From: Bacteriovoracaceae bacterium
Lineage (GTDB): Bacteria; Bdellovibrionota; Bacteriovoracia; Bacteriovoracales; Bacteriovoracaceae
Reading direction: 5' to 3'
DNA length: 14,487 nucleotides
NCBI GenBank assembly: GCA_023146355.1
Contig: JAGLCH010000140.1
Span: 1-14,487 of the forward strand
The position numbers were made by a program, and so were the translations under genes. Below are positions 13,333-14,487 of the stretch, in pieces. The notes below the pieces were generated by a model. That model saw only the letters and a program-made list of their open reading frames with translations, did no database searches and had not been told where the DNA came from. Numbering within the stretch: the stretch's first letter is position 1; each line of letters begins with the position of its first letter.

Positions 13333-14238
13333 ATGAATTTTGGAGTTGAAAACACGATGAGACGGGACAGAATTGCTGCAAATATTATTATCTGTGCCAG
13401 AAAAATGAAAAGACTTACGCAGAGCGATGTAACAAAGTCAGTTGGTTTGGCCCAATCTACCCTTTCAAGAATTGAGGCCGGAATTTTAGTTCCCTCTATA
13501 TTTTTATGGATGGACCTAACAGATCTTTTAGATATCCCAGTAGGTGTACTTAGATACGGCGTTCTGGACAATATGTCTAAGGCCGAAATCCGTTCAGGTA
13601 TTTTTGAAAATGGATTTAAGATTCCAAGAACTTACGCAAAAGAAAAATGTATTAAGGTACGTGAGATTTCACCTCTTATTCGCTACATCACTATAAAGCA
13701 TGGCGAGAAAAAAACTAAGCGTATCTTTAAAGAACTTGGGGTTGATAAGGACTTCTTTGTTTCTTACGATAACCAGTTTAACCTCCGTTTTGCTGATGAT
13801 CTTCTTTTATATCTTCACAATGCATTTGGTTTTCAGGCCTCTGATATCAAAGATGTTGTCGAACTTGGAATGTGTGATCAATTTGTTCATGGAAGACTTG
13901 GTGCAGATTATGCTGCTTCTGAAGGAACTGTTGAACTGCTTCAAAAATTCTTTAAAAATGTTTCTCTCTACCACTCTCTATATCGTCAAGAGATGGTACT
14001 GGTTGGAGACAAAGAGATGATCGTTACTTATACTCCTAATCCTGTTGTGTACGATCAGGTAAAAGCTCTCAGTGATTTTTCTCGTGAATTTCTTCATGTC
14101 TACAAACGTGAGTTGATTGAGAATCTTCCTAAGATGACTTTTGGAAAGAATGCATCACTGTTTGAAAAGATTAAGGTTACGAGAGAGAACTGTTCAGAAG
14201 AAACAACTATCTCTTATAGAATTAAGGTATTTCGTTAA
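13333..14238 (+). CDS. XRE-family HTH transcriptional regulator with unknown C-terminal domain
   Basis: Near the N-terminus is a Cro/CI-type helix-turn-helix: ICARKMKRLTQSDVTKSVGLAQSTLSRIEAG, with the expected Q in the second helix, the SxLSRIE recognition helix and a following 'VPS...LxxLLDIPVGVL' helix. The remaining roughly 200 residues match no domain I recognise. They are mixed helix/strand, and their end (ENCSEETTISYRIKVF) has the alternating character of a sensory alpha/beta domain. I use ATG 13333, with GGGGA a few bases upstream. ATG 13357 has GGAG 11 nt upstream and is a good alternative. The longer reading from TTG 13276 begins inside the palindrome without a ribosome binding site. 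The operator-like palindrome suggests autoregulation, and a strong terminator follows. Its signal and targets are unknown. Confidence 0.85.
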   Translation: MNFGVENTMRRDRIAANIIICARKMKRLTQSDVTKSVGLAQSTLSRIEAGILVPSIFLWMDLTDLLDIPVGVLRYGVLDNMSKAEIRSGIFENGFKIPRTYAKEKCIKVREISPLIRYITIKHGEKKTKRIFKELGVDKDFFVSYDNQFNLRFADDLLLYLHNAFGFQASDIKDVVELGMCDQFVHGRLGADYAASEGTVELLQKFFKNVSLYHSLYRQEMVLVGDKEMIVTYTPNPVVYDQVKALSDFSREFLHVYKRELIENLPKMTFGKNASLFEKIKVTRENCSEETTISYRIKVFR

Positions 14239-14266
14239 TAAAATTTGAAATAGAAATAGTTCTTTT

Positions 14267-14292
14267 AGGCCTGCTTTAGCGGGCCTTTCTAT
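14267..14292 (+). terminator. Terminator of the XRE regulator gene
   Basis: AGGCCTGC (14267-14274) pairs with GCGGGCCT (14279-14286), with one G-U pair and a TTTA loop, followed by TTCTATT. It serves the plus-strand gene. On the minus strand the stem is followed by A-rich sequence, so it is not a good terminator for the converging gene, whose TAA stop lies in its loop. Confidence 0.85.
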
Positions 14293-14487
14293 TGGCATGC
14301 ACTCTAGTTGCAAGTACGATTAGAATGAGTCCTAGAAGGAATGATAGGATACTTATTTTACTGTTTTTATCTTGGGTTGTCCCACAAGTCATAGTCCCAT
14401 TGTAAACATTGTCCCTGCTAATACTTTTCGTATAAGGAGTAGGGGTGACTATTCCGTTATTTTCAATTATACCATCGTAATCGTCTA
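14276..14487 (-). CDS. C-terminal part of an unknown protein with membrane anchor and basic tail
   Basis: Reading the minus strand from the window edge (first full codon at 14485) gives 69 sense codons without interruption to a TAA at 14278-14276. The fragment starts with an acidic, Asn/Thr/Pro-rich stretch (DDYDGIIENNG, then VTPTPYTKS). It passes through GTMTCGTT and ends in a hydrophobic segment, ISILSFLLGLILIVLA, followed by TRVHANRKAR. Short motif, membrane helix and basic tail is the layout of C-terminal sorting signals (LPXTG, PEP-CTERM, MYXO-CTERM types), but no named signal can be matched. It may instead be a simple tail anchor. The start and most of the gene lie beyond the window. 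Reality as a gene is supported by the coherent composition and by its stop falling in the hairpin loop. Confidence 0.6.
   Translation of the reverse strand, partial: DDYDGIIENNGIVTPTPYTKSISRDNVYNGTMTCGTTQDKNSKISILSFLLGLILIVLATRVHANRKAR

Noticed and set aside
1..14487. Mobile element, prophage, CRISPR array or tRNA/rRNA gene
   Set aside because: No transposase, integrase, repeat-spacer pattern or RNA-gene signature was seen on either strand.

Overview
The window looks like chromosomal DNA from a Gram-negative bacterium of moderate-to-low G+C (roughly 40% by eye, not computed). Evidence for Gram-negative cells is two lipoprotein-type signal peptides, a FliL-family flagellar protein, a rhomboid-fold membrane protein and an rpsO-pnp block. 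The mix of Cys-rich lipoproteins, paired M16 peptidases beside rpsO-pnp, and an orphan FliL suggests a Bdellovibrio-like lineage (Bdellovibrionota, perhaps Bacteriovorax/Halobacteriovorax). That placement is inference from gene style and order, not from a marker phylogeny. No rRNA, tRNA, CRISPR array or insertion sequence was seen, and almost all the DNA is ordinary coding sequence.

Layout: (1) 1-3047, plus strand: a promoter with an operator-like palindrome, a large Cys-rich lipoprotein, a rhomboid-family protein lacking its catalytic serine, and a 61-residue unknown protein. (2) 3037-4387, minus strand: a PhnP-like metallo-beta-lactamase-fold phosphodiesterase followed by a FliL-like protein. 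They converge on the 61-residue gene and share a hairpin terminator with it. (3) 4476-7225, plus strand: two overlapping M16 peptidase genes, the first with an intact zinc site and the second without one. (4) 7230-10130: rpsO and pnp, each followed by a strong intrinsic terminator. A long, almost fully paired hairpin fills the pnp leader. (5) 10145-11322: dut overlapping a gene for a [2Fe-2S] ferredoxin domain with a long basic, repeat-containing tail. (6) 11389-13173: a Na+/phosphate-type transporter with a PhoU-like tail. (7) 13247-14238: an XRE-type regulator behind a 38-bp near-perfect palindrome. (8) 14276-14487, minus strand: the C-terminus of an unknown protein with a membrane anchor and basic tail.

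How the parts may work together: rpsO-pnp is the classic ribosome/RNA-decay pair, and the pnp leader hairpin is placed and shaped like the RNase III-dependent autoregulatory element of E. coli pnp. PNPase and the ferredoxin-domain protein two genes downstream both end in disordered Arg/Asp/Glu-rich tails. The M16 pair is expected to act as a catalytic/non-catalytic heterodimer in the envelope. The most useful second looks are the pnp leader, the regulator palindrome, the dead rhomboid, the tailed ferredoxin and the possible promoter buried in the pnp terminator.
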